Positions 1 to 8,859 of a DNA stretch of 64,000 nucleotides are shown here, in pieces. Under the pieces are notes generated by a model that saw nothing but the letters and a program-made list of their open reading frames with translations, did not search any database and was not told the origin of the DNA. The translations under genes were made by a program, and so were the position numbers. The stretch comes from Bifidobacterium aerophilum (GTDB taxonomy: Bacteria; Actinomycetota; Actinomycetes; Actinomycetales; Bifidobacteriaceae). The stretch lies in NCBI RefSeq assembly GCF_010667685.1, contig NZ_WHZW01000002.1, positions 62,001-126,000 on the forward strand. Direction: 5' to 3'. The first letter of the stretch is position 1; every line of letters begins with the position of its first letter.

Positions 1-789
1 GAGGAGCTCAAGGAGAAGCTGCCGGCCGCCGGCTACGACGCCAGCTCCGTCTACCCGATGTACCAGCACGGCTGGCAGTCCGTGGTCCAGGGTTTCGCGC
101 TCGCGCAGACCGACGGCGCCTACGACGACTACTTCAAGGGCGACTACAGCTACCTCAAGCCCTACTACGAGCGCGCTCTCAAGTGGCAGAAGGAAGGCCT
201 GACCATCGACTGGAACACCGTCAACTCCACCAAGGTCCAGTACCAGGCCCAGTTCGGCACCCAGAAGGCCGCCATGCTGCCGATGGGCACCTGGTACGCC
301 GCCACGCTGGTGAGCCAGCAGAAGTCCGGCGACGCCGACACCTTCAACTGGGGCATGGCTCCGATCCCGCAGAACCCGGACGAGAAGACCGACGAAACCG
401 TCACCTTCGCCGATCCGACCGGCCTGGCCGTCTCCTCCAACATCTCCGGCCAGAAGCTCGCCGCCGCCAAGGAATTCGTCAAGTGGTGCTCCGGTGAGAA
501 GGGCTCCGAGGCCCTCGCCAAGATCGCCACGACCCCGGCCTACTTCTCCGACTCCGTCGCCGACACCTACTTCGGCACCGACGGCATGGCCAACGACGAC
601 CTGTCCAAGAAGGCCTGGACCGAGCACAAGACCAACCCGGAGAACCCGGTCGGCGCCGGCACCAACACCATCCAGGACGTGCTCAACACCGTGGTCCACT
701 CGGGCATCATGTCCGGCACCAGCTCCGTGGACGACGCGATCGCCAAGGGCACCCAGGACATCAAGGACCAGGGAGTCCTCCAGCAGTGA
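1..789 (+). CDS. Sugar ABC transporter substrate-binding protein, C-terminal part
   Basis: The frame is open from base 1, so the N-terminus and lipobox lie outside the window; 262 residues are visible. The sequence has the C-terminal lobe features of family 1 solute-binding proteins, including a GMAPIPQN segment, an aromatic-rich YYERALKW helix and an EFVKWCSGEKG helix near the end. Such extracellular lipoproteins capture an oligosaccharide and deliver it to a MalF/MalG-type permease pair, and two permease genes follow directly. The substrate cannot be read from the sequence. No ATPase gene lies nearby; bifidobacterial sugar importers commonly share one MsmK-type ATPase encoded elsewhere. Confidence 0.9.
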   Translation, partial: EELKEKLPAAGYDASSVYPMYQHGWQSVVQGFALAQTDGAYDDYFKGDYSYLKPYYERALKWQKEGLTIDWNTVNSTKVQYQAQFGTQKAAMLPMGTWYAATLVSQQKSGDADTFNWGMAPIPQNPDEKTDETVTFADPTGLAVSSNISGQKLAAAKEFVKWCSGEKGSEALAKIATTPAYFSDSVADTYFGTDGMANDDLSKKAWTEHKTNPENPVGAGTNTIQDVLNTVVHSGIMSGTSSVDDAIAKGTQDIKDQGVLQQ

Positions 790-837
790 GCCTTCGCTGA
801 AGGTTCCCGCCCGAATCCCCATCCGCCGCTCGGCATG

Positions 838-887
838 AAACGGGGACGGGCCGTGCCCCTTCGGGAAAACGGTCCCCGTCCCCGTTT
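838..887 (+). terminator. Hairpin between binding-protein and permease genes
   Basis: A 13-bp perfect stem (838-850 with 875-887) closes a 24-nt loop. Only three T follow the stem, so it looks more like an mRNA-stabilising hairpin or partial attenuator that keeps binding-protein transcript in excess over the permeases than a full terminator. Confidence 0.6.
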
Positions 888-942
888 CCTATGCCCGCAC
901 CAATCACCACATACCTTATATATATAAAGGAGAGTTGCAGCT

Positions 943-1881
943 ATGACACAGGCTACTTCGGCTGCATCGTCGGTCCGCGTCGCACCGCCGGACCACAGCA
1001 AGGCCAACAAGGCCATCGGCCGCCGCAATCTGCGCAACGGTCTCATCTTCATCGCCCCGAACTTCATCGGCTTCTTCGTCCTCATCCTCATTCCGGTCGT
1101 CCAGCTGTTCTACATCGGCTTCTCCAAGTGGAGCGCCTTCGGCGATCCGAAGTTCAACGGACTGACCAACTGGGTGCGACTGACCCACGACTCGAACTTC
1201 AAGGCTGCATTCGTCAACACCATCGTCTACTCGGTCGTCCACATCTCGCTCACCCTCGCCATCGCCTTCGCGCTGGCCGTGCTGCTCAACACCAAGCTCA
1301 AGGGCCGCGCGTTCTTCCGCACCGTCGCCTTCTTCCCGTACATCACCTCGATCGTCGCCGCCGCGCAGGTGTGGAACATGCTGTTCGACGTCAAGTCCGG
1401 CGTGATCAACCAGATCATCAAGTTCTTCACCGGCGGCTGGGCCCCCGGCTGGATGGGCTCCACCAAGTGGGCCATGGTCGCGGTCATCATCGTCGCCACC
1501 TGGCGTGAGGTCGGCTACTACATGATCCTCATCCTCGCCGGCCTGCAGACCATTCCGGGCGAACTGTACGAGGCCGCGTCCATCGACGGCGCGAACAAGT
1601 GGCAGCAGTTCTGGAAGATCACCGTGCCGTGCATGCGTCCGACCCTGTTCTTCGTGCTCGTCACCCTGACCATCGGCTCGTTCAAGATCCTCGACCTGAC
1701 GCTCGTCATGACCAACGGCGGCCCGGGCACCTCCACCCTCGTGCTCGCCCAGTACATCTACATGGTCGCGTTCAACCGTCAGGACTTCGGCTACTCCGGC
1801 ACCGTCTCGCTCGTGCTGTTCGCGCTGTGCATGGTCGTGACCCTGGTCCAGTTCTGGTACAACAACAAGAAGGAGAAGTAA
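943..1881 (+). CDS. Sugar ABC transporter permease (MalF/MsmF type)
   Basis: This 312-residue inner-membrane protein is one half of a carbohydrate import channel. It has a first membrane segment at about residues 33-58 and several more after residue 85. The permease EAA loop is at about residues 207-230 (core EAASIDGANKWQQFW), which docks on the ATPase. The start is set by the AAAGGAGAG ribosome site 10 nt upstream. It is the second gene of the importer operon and lies 1 nt from the next permease, so the two are probably translated together. Confidence 0.95.
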   Translation: MTQATSAASSVRVAPPDHSKANKAIGRRNLRNGLIFIAPNFIGFFVLILIPVVQLFYIGFSKWSAFGDPKFNGLTNWVRLTHDSNFKAAFVNTIVYSVVHISLTLAIAFALAVLLNTKLKGRAFFRTVAFFPYITSIVAAAQVWNMLFDVKSGVINQIIKFFTGGWAPGWMGSTKWAMVAVIIVATWREVGYYMILILAGLQTIPGELYEAASIDGANKWQQFWKITVPCMRPTLFFVLVTLTIGSFKILDLTLVMTNGGPGTSTLVLAQYIYMVAFNRQDFGYSGTVSLVLFALCMVVTLVQFWYNNKKEK

Positions 1882-1882
1882 G

Positions 1883-2785
1883 ATGACTGCCGCAAGCATC
1901 ACCCCCGCCGCAGGAGTCAAGTCTTCCTCCGCGGACATCCCGTTCAACAAGAAGCCGGTCAGCCCGGCCAAGATCGTCGGCACCGTCATCGGCTACGCGG
2001 CCATGCTCGCCGTCTCCGCGTTCACGCTGCTGCCGTTCGTCTGGATGCTCCTCGCCTCGGTCAAGCCGAACAACGAAGTGTTCATGGTGCCGTTCAAGTG
2101 GCTGCCGAGCGTGTGGCACTTCGAGAACTATATCAACATCTGGACCAAGTCCGACATGCTGCTGTGGGTCGGCAACACCGTGTTCTTCGCGATCTGCGTG
2201 ACCTTCCTGCAGGTGTTCACCGGCTCGTTCGCCGCCTACGGCTTCTCCCGCATCAAGTTCGCCGGCCGCAACACGCTGTTCCTTATCTACATCGCCACCA
2301 TGGCCGTGCCGTGGCAGTCCTACATGATCCCGCAGTTCAAGATGCTCTCCAGCTGGGGTCTGGTCGACACCCGCTGGTCGATCATCCTGCTGCAGGCGTT
2401 CGGCGCGTTCGGCGTGTTCATGATGAAGCAGTTCTACGACACGATCCCCGAAGAGCTCGCCGAAGCCGCCCGACTCGACGGCCTGAGCGAATTCGGCATC
2501 TATGCGCGCATCGTCCTGCCGCTGTCCGGACCGTCCATCGCCGCGCTCGGCATCATCACGTTCACCAACACGTGGAACGACTACATGGGCCCGCTCATCT
2601 ACCTGCGCGCCACGAACCTGCAGACCATCCAGCTTGGTCTCAAGACGTTCATCAGCCAGTTCAACGCGGACTACGCGATGATCATGACCGGCTCCGTGCT
2701 CTCCATCCTGCCGATCCTGGTCGTGTTCCTCCTCGGCCAGAAGCAGTTCATCGAGGGCATCGCCACCTCCGGCATGAAGGGCTGA
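1883..2785 (+). CDS. Sugar ABC transporter permease (MalG/MsmG type)
   Basis: The 300-residue partner permease has a hydrophobic segment at about residues 33-56 and further segments to the C-terminus. Its EAA loop is at about residues 188-212 (core EELAEAARLDGLSEF). The C-terminus keeps the charged GQKQFIEG-type tail typical of MalG-like subunits. The ATG is one base after the stop of the upstream permease, and its AAGGAGAAG ribosome site lies inside that gene's end. With the upstream binding protein it forms a carbohydrate importer of unknown specificity. Confidence 0.95.
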   Translation: MTAASITPAAGVKSSSADIPFNKKPVSPAKIVGTVIGYAAMLAVSAFTLLPFVWMLLASVKPNNEVFMVPFKWLPSVWHFENYINIWTKSDMLLWVGNTVFFAICVTFLQVFTGSFAAYGFSRIKFAGRNTLFLIYIATMAVPWQSYMIPQFKMLSSWGLVDTRWSIILLQAFGAFGVFMMKQFYDTIPEELAEAARLDGLSEFGIYARIVLPLSGPSIAALGIITFTNTWNDYMGPLIYLRATNLQTIQLGLKTFISQFNADYAMIMTGSVLSILPILVVFLLGQKQFIEGIATSGMKG

Positions 2786-2855
2786 TCCTCCTTCCGATCG
2801 GCCCCTCGGCCCCGGTCGGCCGGGTCCTCCTTTCCCGGCCGGCCGAAACCCACAC

Positions 2856-2895
2856 GGTCTGCATGGTGTGCCTGTAACCATGCAGACCTTTTCTT
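2856..2895 (+). terminator. Rho-independent terminator of the ABC importer operon
   Basis: An 11-bp perfect stem (2856-2866 with 2878-2888) is followed at once by TTTTCTT. A second GC-rich hairpin (about 2815-2845, GGCCGGG/CCCGGCC) precedes it. Together they separate the importer from the DUF624 gene. Confidence 0.85.
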
Positions 2896-2962
2896 GTCTT
2901 TCCAGTCTTTCCCGTCTTTCTCTTGTTTTCCCGTCCTCGGACGTTCGCAGTAAGGTGGCACC

Positions 2963-3931
2963 ATGAGCAACGAAGACCGCAGCAACAACAACGCCTCGCC
3001 CGACGCGACCAACAAATGGTTCCAGGCCGACGCGTTCATGCACATCGTCAATTCGATCACCGTGATGATCCTTGCGGGACTGTGCTGTCTGGTCACCGCG
3101 CTGCCGCTTGTGATCGTCATGTTCGCGGTCAACGACCTCGCCTACTGGCCGCTGTACTTCGCGGCCGCCGCGCTGTCGTCGCCGTCCGTCGCCGCGCTGT
3201 ACGCCATGTTCCGCGACCATCCGGCGCTGCTGGCCCGCGGCTCGCGCGTGCGGGTCAAGCGCATGCTGGAGGCGGCGAGGGGCGGTGCGGATGATGCCGC
3301 CGGCGCCGTGTCCGGTATTTCCGGTGCGACCGGTGCGTTTCCTCCCGACTGGATCGCCGGCCTCTACGTGCGCCAGGACGTCTCCGTCGCCATGTTCCGC
3401 CCGTACTTCCGTGCGTACGCCCGCCTGTTTCCCCGCGCGCTCGCGGTCGGCGCCACGTTCGCACTCATCGGGTTCGCGTTCGTCTACAACATCCTGCTGT
3501 TCTCCCAGTTCCCGTGGGGCATCTGCGTGTCGGCCCCGCTGGCCGTATGTCTGGCGCTGATGTTCGCCGCGTTCTCGATCGCAATGGTGCTCGTCGTCGA
3601 ATACCCCAAGGCGCGGTACCGGTCGGTGCTGAAGAACTCGGCGATCCTGTGCATCCGCCGGCCGTACATCCTGCTCATCACCGTGGTGGCGATCGTCGCC
3701 TACGGATACGGGCTGTTCCACTGGGCGCTGCTCATGATGGTGTTCGGCACCGGCGTGCTGTGGTACCTGATCTGGGGCGCGTCCCGGTGGCAGGCGCAGC
3801 GTCTGTTCGCGCAGATGGCCGCCGAATCCGGCGATCCGCGCATCATCGAGATGTATGAGGTCGTACCGGCTGCGGCGGGCTCGACCGGCGTCGGCTCCTT
3901 CCTGTCCGGCACCACCGATTGGCGCCAGTGA
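2963..3931 (+). CDS. DUF624 / YesL-type membrane protein
   Basis: This 322-residue protein has about five or six membrane segments (about 32-56, 60-85, 160-185, 190-212, 230-262). The pattern of helix, 'TALPLV', then a helix ending 'SVAALYAMFRDH' matches the YesL/DUF624 family, which usually sits beside carbohydrate ABC importers. At 322 residues it is longer than the usual roughly 200-220. The extra length is an Ala/Gly-rich insert (about residues 105-130) and a C-terminal tail. It lies downstream of the importer but after a strong terminator, so it is probably transcribed separately. Its biochemical role is unknown. Confidence 0.75.
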   Translation: MSNEDRSNNNASPDATNKWFQADAFMHIVNSITVMILAGLCCLVTALPLVIVMFAVNDLAYWPLYFAAAALSSPSVAALYAMFRDHPALLARGSRVRVKRMLEAARGGADDAAGAVSGISGATGAFPPDWIAGLYVRQDVSVAMFRPYFRAYARLFPRALAVGATFALIGFAFVYNILLFSQFPWGICVSAPLAVCLALMFAAFSIAMVLVVEYPKARYRSVLKNSAILCIRRPYILLITVVAIVAYGYGLFHWALLMMVFGTGVLWYLIWGASRWQAQRLFAQMAAESGDPRIIEMYEVVPAAAGSTGVGSFLSGTTDWRQ

Positions 3932-4419
3932 TCGCACTGCTCTGGCGTTCGCCCAGGCGAAAGCGTGCCAGCCGGCGAGTTGTTTCCGGCATTCGCCTTA
4001 TCGCGCGGTTGGGTTGATAGGGGTTGTCCCCGGTCCTGCCTTGTTGGGGTGCTCTCTGGCGGGGTCATTTGCCGATGCCTCCGGAATCTGCCGCGCGACC
4101 ACTGCCCGTTGCGGGGTCATTCCCGGAAACACCCCGGTATCGCCGCGCCGAGATGCCCGCTCGCGGGGCCGAATCCGGATGCCGCGGGTGATCCGCCCCT
4201 TTAAGGCATCTGCTGGCAGGGCTGTTCCCGGGTGGTATCGGTGGATTGCCACGCTAAGGGCTTTGCCTGCGGGGCGATTCGCCGATGTGCTTTGGAAAAT
4301 GCTTCGCTGACTAGGCGTGCCTGTAGGAAGTTATCCACAACACGCCCGAAAATCGAGTCTGCGTCCACATGCCCCTGTACGGCTTTACGTCCTGTCTGTT
4401 GCTCATATAGGGTCATGGC
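3932..4419. other. Gene-free stretch with degenerate 'GGGGTCATT' repeats and one DnaA box
   Basis: No credible gene lies here. The region carries several diverged copies of a GGGG(T/C)-centred word (about 4055, 4110, 4275), resembling decayed members of the GCGGGGC palindrome family that is intact at 23.4-23.8 kb. A perfect DnaA box, TTATCCACA, sits at 4331-4339. A possible -10 box (TATAGG, 4406-4411) precedes the next gene and would make its transcript leaderless. Confidence 0.5.
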
Positions 4420-5367
4420 ATGAGACGCCATGCACAAGTCGAGAGGATGCTTGCGGACGCCGAGCGGACGCGCCGTTGCGCCTTCGGCGGCAACAAAGCA
4501 CTTCGATCCGCTTTCGAGCGCCGCGCCGCCGCCGGCGTCCTCGCCCGCGTATTCCCCAACATGTATGTCGATCCTCAGTACTGGGCTGCGCTCGACCCTC
4601 CTGACCGGACGCTTCATATCGTGCGCACGCTGCATGAGCGGCACCCGCAATGGGTGTTCGCCGGTCTGGTCGCCGCGACGGTTCATGGATTCGAGCATCA
4701 GTGGTCGTTGCACGACGGTGGCGTATCCATCGTTTCCTCCGACGAGAATACCGCGTCCTCCTTGGCGCGGGTCCGGCGACTGTACGCTCCTGGCTGCCCT
4801 GCCGAAATCGTTGACGGTCTGCCGGTCACCGGTAAGCCCCGTACGGTGGTGGATTGCTGTATGCTTTTCGATTTTCGTTTCGCGTTGCCGATTATGGACT
4901 CGGCCCTGAGGCAAGGCGTCACGAAGCGGGACATAATCGCCACGTGCGGCCGGTTGCGTGCCGATTGCACGGATGCGTTGCGGGCATTGCATTATGCCGA
5001 TGTGAACAGCGAAAACGGAGGGGAGTCGCTGATGCGCGGCACCATCATCGAAGCCGGGTTGATGGTGCCGCAGACTCAGGTCGTGTTTGCGGACCCGGTA
5101 TCCGGGAAGCGGTATCGTGCCGACTTTGCGTGGAGATTGGACGACGGCGAGATCGTCGTCGCCGAATTCGACGGTGCGCGCAAATATGTGGATCCGGCGA
5201 TGACGGATGGCCGGAGCATCCACGGCGTGGTCCAGGAAGAGCGGGAGCGCGAGGCTGCGTTGATGCGTGCCGGAGTGACGCGGATCGTACGATGCACGTT
5301 CGATGATGTGATCCTCGTGGATGCGTTGATATGCAAGCTGCGTTCCGCTGGCGTGCCGATGAGATGA
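4420..5367 (+). CDS. AbiEi-like / DUF559-like protein (possible restriction-fold nuclease)
   Basis: This 315-residue soluble protein resembles actinobacterial proteins with an AbiEi-type antitoxin N-terminal region and a DUF559/Vsr-like C-terminal region. The N-terminal third (about 30-90) has the pattern of a short winged helix followed by a ranslational-repressor-like core (VFAGLVAATVHGF). The C-terminal part has YRADFAWR followed by VVAEFDGARKY (about 228-248), a D-x(n)-ExD arrangement seen in PD-(D/E)XK nucleases. No AbiEii toxin partner is adjacent, so a two-gene toxin-antitoxin role is not supported here. No ribosome site is visible; the start is probably leaderless. Confidence 0.55.
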   Translation: MRRHAQVERMLADAERTRRCAFGGNKALRSAFERRAAAGVLARVFPNMYVDPQYWAALDPPDRTLHIVRTLHERHPQWVFAGLVAATVHGFEHQWSLHDGGVSIVSSDENTASSLARVRRLYAPGCPAEIVDGLPVTGKPRTVVDCCMLFDFRFALPIMDSALRQGVTKRDIIATCGRLRADCTDALRALHYADVNSENGGESLMRGTIIEAGLMVPQTQVVFADPVSGKRYRADFAWRLDDGEIVVAEFDGARKYVDPAMTDGRSIHGVVQEEREREAALMRAGVTRIVRCTFDDVILVDALICKLRSAGVPMR

Positions 5368-5730
5368 CACGGTGTGTCGGGCCGGTCGGGCCGGTGGTCG
5401 ATTCCCGTATTGTGGGTGACTCGTTGGCGGCACCTTCGCCGCCTCGAATGATCCGTAAAGGAAGAGGCGTTGGCGGGGTGGATGAGGATGCCGGCATCGC
5501 CGCTTCGGACATGCATGGCGGGGCTGATCCTGATGATTTCGGTGTTTCGCCTCGGAAGGGCTTGCCTTAACGGGGTGCATCGCCGGAATTGCCGAGAAAC
5601 CGCCTTGCGAAGGTGGCCTTAGCGGGGCGAATCTCCGGAGGTGCCGGTTCTTGGCCCTGAAATGGGCTATTCTGGCGGGGCAATGCCCCGATGACGCCGG
5701 TGTTCTGCCTTGGAGCGACTTGCTGGACCG

Positions 5731-5763
5731 GGGCTCATTCCCGAAGTTGTCGGGAATGAGCCC
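5731..5763. repeat. Perfect 14-bp inverted repeat upstream of the LexA box
   Basis: Arms 5731-5744 and 5750-5763 (GGGCTCATTCCCGA and its complement) enclose a 5-nt loop. It may terminate read-through into the SOS operon, although no T-run follows. Confidence 0.7.
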
Positions 5764-5846
5764 TGCCGCATTACAGCGGGTGGGGTTGCGGAAGCTGTGC
5801 GGGAACGATCCCGCTTTGATCCCGACTGGGTATCACATGCCCAATG

Positions 5847-5862
5847 TCGAACATATGTTCGA
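5847..5862 (+). promoter_or_regulatory. LexA (SOS) box at the polymerase promoter
   Basis: TCGAACATATGTTCGA is a perfect palindrome that fits the Gram-positive/actinobacterial LexA consensus CGAAC-N4-GTTCG. It abuts a -10-like GATAAT (5861-5866) lying about 6 nt before the ATG at 5873, so LexA binding would block a leaderless promoter. Confidence 0.85.
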
Positions 5863-5872
5863 TAATGGTGGT

Positions 5873-7429
5873 ATGGATGAACGAACGGACCGCACATATC
5901 TTGCCATCGACCTGAAGTCGTTCTACGCTTCGGCCGAATGCGCGTCGCGCGGCCTCGACCCGTTGACGACGAACCTGGTCGTGGCCGACGTGTCCCGCAC
6001 CGAGAAGACGATCTGCCTCGCCGTCTCCCCGGCGCTCAAGGCATACGGCATCGGCGGGCGCGCACGCCTGTTCGAGGTCGTGGAGACGATGAAGCGCGTC
6101 AACGAGGAACGCCGCATGCGCGCGCCCGGCCGTCGGCTGACCGGCGAGGCGTTCGATTCCGGGGAACTGGCCGCGAATCCGAGCCTCAAGGCCGGCTATT
6201 ACGCGGCGAAACCGCGCATGGCGTACTATCTCAAGGTCAGCGGCGACATCTATGGGATCTACCTGCGCTACGCCTCGCCCGACGACATCCACGTCTATTC
6301 GATCGACGAGGTGTTCATCGACGTGACGCATTACCTCGGCATGTACGGTGTGAACGCGCATGATCTCGCCCGCCGCATCGTACGCGACATTGTCGCCGAA
6401 ACCGGCATCACCGCGACGGCCGGCATCGGGCCGAACATGTACCTTGCCAAGGTCGCGATGGACATCGTCGCCAAGCACATGCCCGCCGACCGCGACGGTG
6501 TGCGCGTGGCCGAACTCGACGAGGCCGGTTACCGCCGCATGCTGTGGGGGCATCGGCCGCTGACCGATTTCTGGCGGGTGGGCCGCGGTTACGCCCGTCG
6601 GCTCGAAGAGGTCGGACTGCATACGATGGGCGACATCGCGCGATGTTCGCTGGGCAGGGCGAGCGATTACTACAACGAGGACCTGCTGTACCGCATGTTC
6701 GGCGTGAACGCCGAAACGCTCATCGACCATGCGTGGGGCTGGGAGCCGTGCACGATCGCGGACATCAAGGCGTATCGGCCGGCCGAGAATTCACTGAGCT
6801 CCGGTCAGGTGCTGCACCGGCCGTACGCGTTCGCGTCCGCGCGGCTCGTCACGCGGGAGATGGCGGATACGATCTCGCTAGAACTCGTGGACAAAGGCAT
6901 GGCGACCAATCAGATCGGACTGTACGTCGGCTATGAAGGCAGGGAGGGTTTCGAAGGGTCGATGCCCGTATCCACGAACCGGTACGGCAAGAAGGTGCCG
7001 CGCCCCGCCAACGGCATGCTGGACCTGGGGGAGTACACGTCGTCCACGACGGTGATCTCGGACGCGATGATGAGGCTGTATGACCGGATCGTCGACCGGA
7101 CGCTGATGGTGCGGCGCATCAACGTGGTCGTCGGGCGATTGCGTCCGTATGCGGACGTCGTCGCCCGCGGCGATGCGGAGGATGCTGATGCGGCTGCGAC
7201 GACGACGTCCGCAGGACAAGGAGAGCAGCTTGAACTGTTCGATGACCCCGAACAGGAGGAAATCCGGGAACGGCAGGCCGTCGACCGCAGTCGCGAACAC
7301 GATGTGCAGCAGGCGCTGCTCGCGGTCAAACACCGATTCGGCAGGAACGCCGTGATCAAGGCCATGAACCTCGAACCCGACGCCACCGGGCGCGACCGCA
7401 ACAACCAGATAGGAGGACATGCCGCATGA
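5873..7429 (+). CDS. Y-family DNA polymerase (DinB/UmuC type)
   Basis: This 518-residue translesion polymerase should act on damaged templates as part of the SOS response. The N-terminal catalytic segment YLAIDLKSFYASAE is at about residues 8-21. The second carboxylate motif YSIDEVFIDV is at about residue 141, and the fingers/palm segment TATAGIGPNMYLAK is at about residue 180. A little-finger domain and charged tail follow. The start at 5873 is chosen because upstream codons cross the LexA box and a hairpin. It overlaps the next gene by ATGA and is co-transcribed with it. It is closer to the Firmicute UvrX/YqjW type than to classical DinB, as judged by the small partner gene. Confidence 0.92.
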   Translation: MDERTDRTYLAIDLKSFYASAECASRGLDPLTTNLVVADVSRTEKTICLAVSPALKAYGIGGRARLFEVVETMKRVNEERRMRAPGRRLTGEAFDSGELAANPSLKAGYYAAKPRMAYYLKVSGDIYGIYLRYASPDDIHVYSIDEVFIDVTHYLGMYGVNAHDLARRIVRDIVAETGITATAGIGPNMYLAKVAMDIVAKHMPADRDGVRVAELDEAGYRRMLWGHRPLTDFWRVGRGYARRLEEVGLHTMGDIARCSLGRASDYYNEDLLYRMFGVNAETLIDHAWGWEPCTIADIKAYRPAENSLSSGQVLHRPYAFASARLVTREMADTISLELVDKGMATNQIGLYVGYEGREGFEGSMPVSTNRYGKKVPRPANGMLDLGEYTSSTTVISDAMMRLYDRIVDRTLMVRRINVVVGRLRPYADVVARGDAEDADAAATTTSAGQGEQLELFDDPEQEEIRERQAVDRSREHDVQQALLAVKHRFGRNAVIKAMNLEPDATGRDRNNQIGGHAA

Positions 7430-7644
7430 CATTGCAGGAAACCCATCGGTACGACGACATCATCGACCTGCCGCACCATGTGTCGCGCACCCATCCGCCG
7501 ATGTCGCGCCACAACCGTGCCGCACAGTTCATGCCGTTCGCCGCGCTCGCCGGGTACGACCAGGTCCTTGCCGATTCGCGGCGCGAGACGGAATCGCGCA
7601 TCGCCGAGGAGGAATCCGCCGGCGACCGCGACTGGGGCGCGTGA
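7426..7644 (+). CDS. YolD-like small protein, partner of Y-family polymerase
   Basis: This 72-residue protein begins at the ATGA overlap with the polymerase stop and has an AGGAGG ribosome site just upstream. The segments DDIIDLPHHVSRTHPPMS and RAAQFMPFAALAGY are characteristic of the small proteins encoded directly after Y-family polymerases in Firmicutes and bifidobacteria. The name rests on YolD-like proteins, which pair with UvrX-type polymerases in a UmuD-like genomic position; their molecular role is not firmly known. The C-terminal third is highly charged. Confidence 0.75.
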   Translation: MTLQETHRYDDIIDLPHHVSRTHPPMSRHNRAAQFMPFAALAGYDQVLADSRRETESRIAEEESAGDRDWGA

Positions 7645-7675
7645 CTGAGATGCTTGATCGGGGCGCGTGACCGGG

Positions 7676-7709
7676 GCGACCGACTGAGACGGCCGCTCCA
7701 GTCGGTCGC
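7676..7709. terminator. Bidirectional hairpin between convergent genes
   Basis: A perfect 10-bp stem (GCGACCGACT, 7676-7685, with 7700-7709) lies exactly between the SOS operon and the convergent aldo/keto reductase gene. There is no strong T-run. Confidence 0.55.
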
Positions 7710-8717
7710 TCAGCCCAGCGCGATCCTGTCGATGGCGGCGAGCTCCTCGTCGGAGAACTCGGTGTTCTTCAACGCGCCGATGTTATCGAGGATCTGCTGC
7801 GGCTTGGACGCACCGGCGAGCACGCTGGTCACCGTGTCGTCGCGCAGCAGCCACGCGAGGCTCATCTCGGCGAGCGTCTGACCGCGCTGATAGGCGATGT
7901 CATTGAGCGCCACGATCTTCGCATGCACGCTCTCGACGCGATCCTCGTGCAGGAAGCGCGGATCATGCGCCACGCGCGAATCGGCCGGAATGCCGTTGAG
8001 ATAACGGTCGGTGAGCAGGCCCTGTTCGAGCGGGCAGAACGTGATCAGGCCCTTGCCAAGCTTCTTGGCCGTGTCCTTCAAGCCGTTGCGCTCGACGGTG
8101 CGGTCGAGGATGTTGTACTTGTTCTGGTTGATGATGAACGGCACATGCAGCTCATCGAGGATCGCGGAGGCCTTTGCCAGGCGCTCGCCGTCGTAGTTCG
8201 ACAGGCCCACGTACAGCGCCTTGCCGCTCGCCACGATCTGCGCGAGCGCGCCCATCGTCTCCTCGAGCGGGGTGTCGTTATCCGGGCAGTGGTGGTAGAA
8301 GATGTCCACGTAGTCGAGGCCGAGCCGTTCGAGGCTCTGGTCGAGCGAGGAGATCAGGTACTTGCGCGAGCCGCCGAAGCCGTAAGGTCCGGACCACATT
8401 TCGTAGCCGGCCTTGGTGGAGACGATCAGTTCGTCGCGGTGCTTGGCGAAGTACTGGTGGATCAGACGGCCGGCGCTCTTCTCGGCCGCGCCCGGTTCGG
8501 GGCCGTAGTTGTTGGCGAGGTCGAAGTGCGTGATGCCGTGGTCGAACGCGGTGAAGACGAGCGACTTCATCTGCTCGTACGGCGTGATGTCGCCGAAGTT
8601 GTGCCAGAAACCGAGTGAGATCGCCGGCAGCTTCAATCCGCTGGTGCCGCAGCGGTTGTAGCGCATCGAATCGTACCGGGTGGCCGCCGGTGTGTAGTCG
8701 AAAGTGGGTTCGAACAT
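7710..8717 (-). CDS. Aldo/keto reductase (YghZ / glyceraldehyde-3-phosphate reductase-like)
   Basis: This 335-residue cytoplasmic NADPH-dependent reductase reduces aldehydes. The catalytic tetrad is visible as Asp66 and Tyr71 (THFDLANNYG), Lys102 (STKAGYEMW) and His142 (IFYHHCPD). The GYEMWSGPYGFGGSRKYL segment and overall length match the YghZ/Gpr branch that acts on glyceraldehyde 3-phosphate and methylglyoxal. A GGGAGGAT ribosome site supports the start. It is transcribed divergently from a MerR-type regulator across a 254-bp region with a perfect 16-bp palindrome, suggesting aldehyde- or electrophile-inducible expression. Confidence 0.9.
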   Translation of the reverse strand: MFEPTFDYTPAATRYDSMRYNRCGTSGLKLPAISLGFWHNFGDITPYEQMKSLVFTAFDHGITHFDLANNYGPEPGAAEKSAGRLIHQYFAKHRDELIVSTKAGYEMWSGPYGFGGSRKYLISSLDQSLERLGLDYVDIFYHHCPDNDTPLEETMGALAQIVASGKALYVGLSNYDGERLAKASAILDELHVPFIINQNKYNILDRTVERNGLKDTAKKLGKGLITFCPLEQGLLTDRYLNGIPADSRVAHDPRFLHEDRVESVHAKIVALNDIAYQRGQTLAEMSLAWLLRDDTVTSVLAGASKPQQILDNIGALKNTEFSDEELAAIDRIALG

Positions 8718-8859
8718 ATCATCCTCCCGTTGATGATGGTCGCGACGGTGATGTCGCGGTTGGTGTACGGTCGTCGGCTGCCGTTCGCATGGTTCGTGTC
8801 ACGGTTGCGTATTGTCATACGAAACACGTGTCCGACAGCTGTTAGTACTATCATTACGC

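Larger units (their letters stand above)
5368..5872. other. Repeat-rich intergenic region before the SOS polymerase
   Basis: This holds no supported gene. An open frame runs through part of it (from 5651) into the polymerase, but it translates repeats and the LexA site, so I do not treat it as coding. It contains GCGGGGC-type repeat copies (about 5570-5690), the perfect hairpin at 5731-5763 and the LexA box at 5847-5862. Confidence 0.6.

Noticed and set aside
4331..4339. Replication origin
   Set aside because: There is only one DnaA box and no AT-rich unwinding region, dnaA or dnaN.
4420..5367. AbiE toxin-antitoxin pair
   Set aside because: No AbiEii-type nucleotidyltransferase lies on either side; the next gene is an SOS polymerase behind its own promoter.
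5651..5872. N-terminal extension of the Y-family polymerase
   Set aside because: The extra codons cross a 14-bp hairpin and the LexA box and look like repeat DNA; family N-termini begin near 5873.
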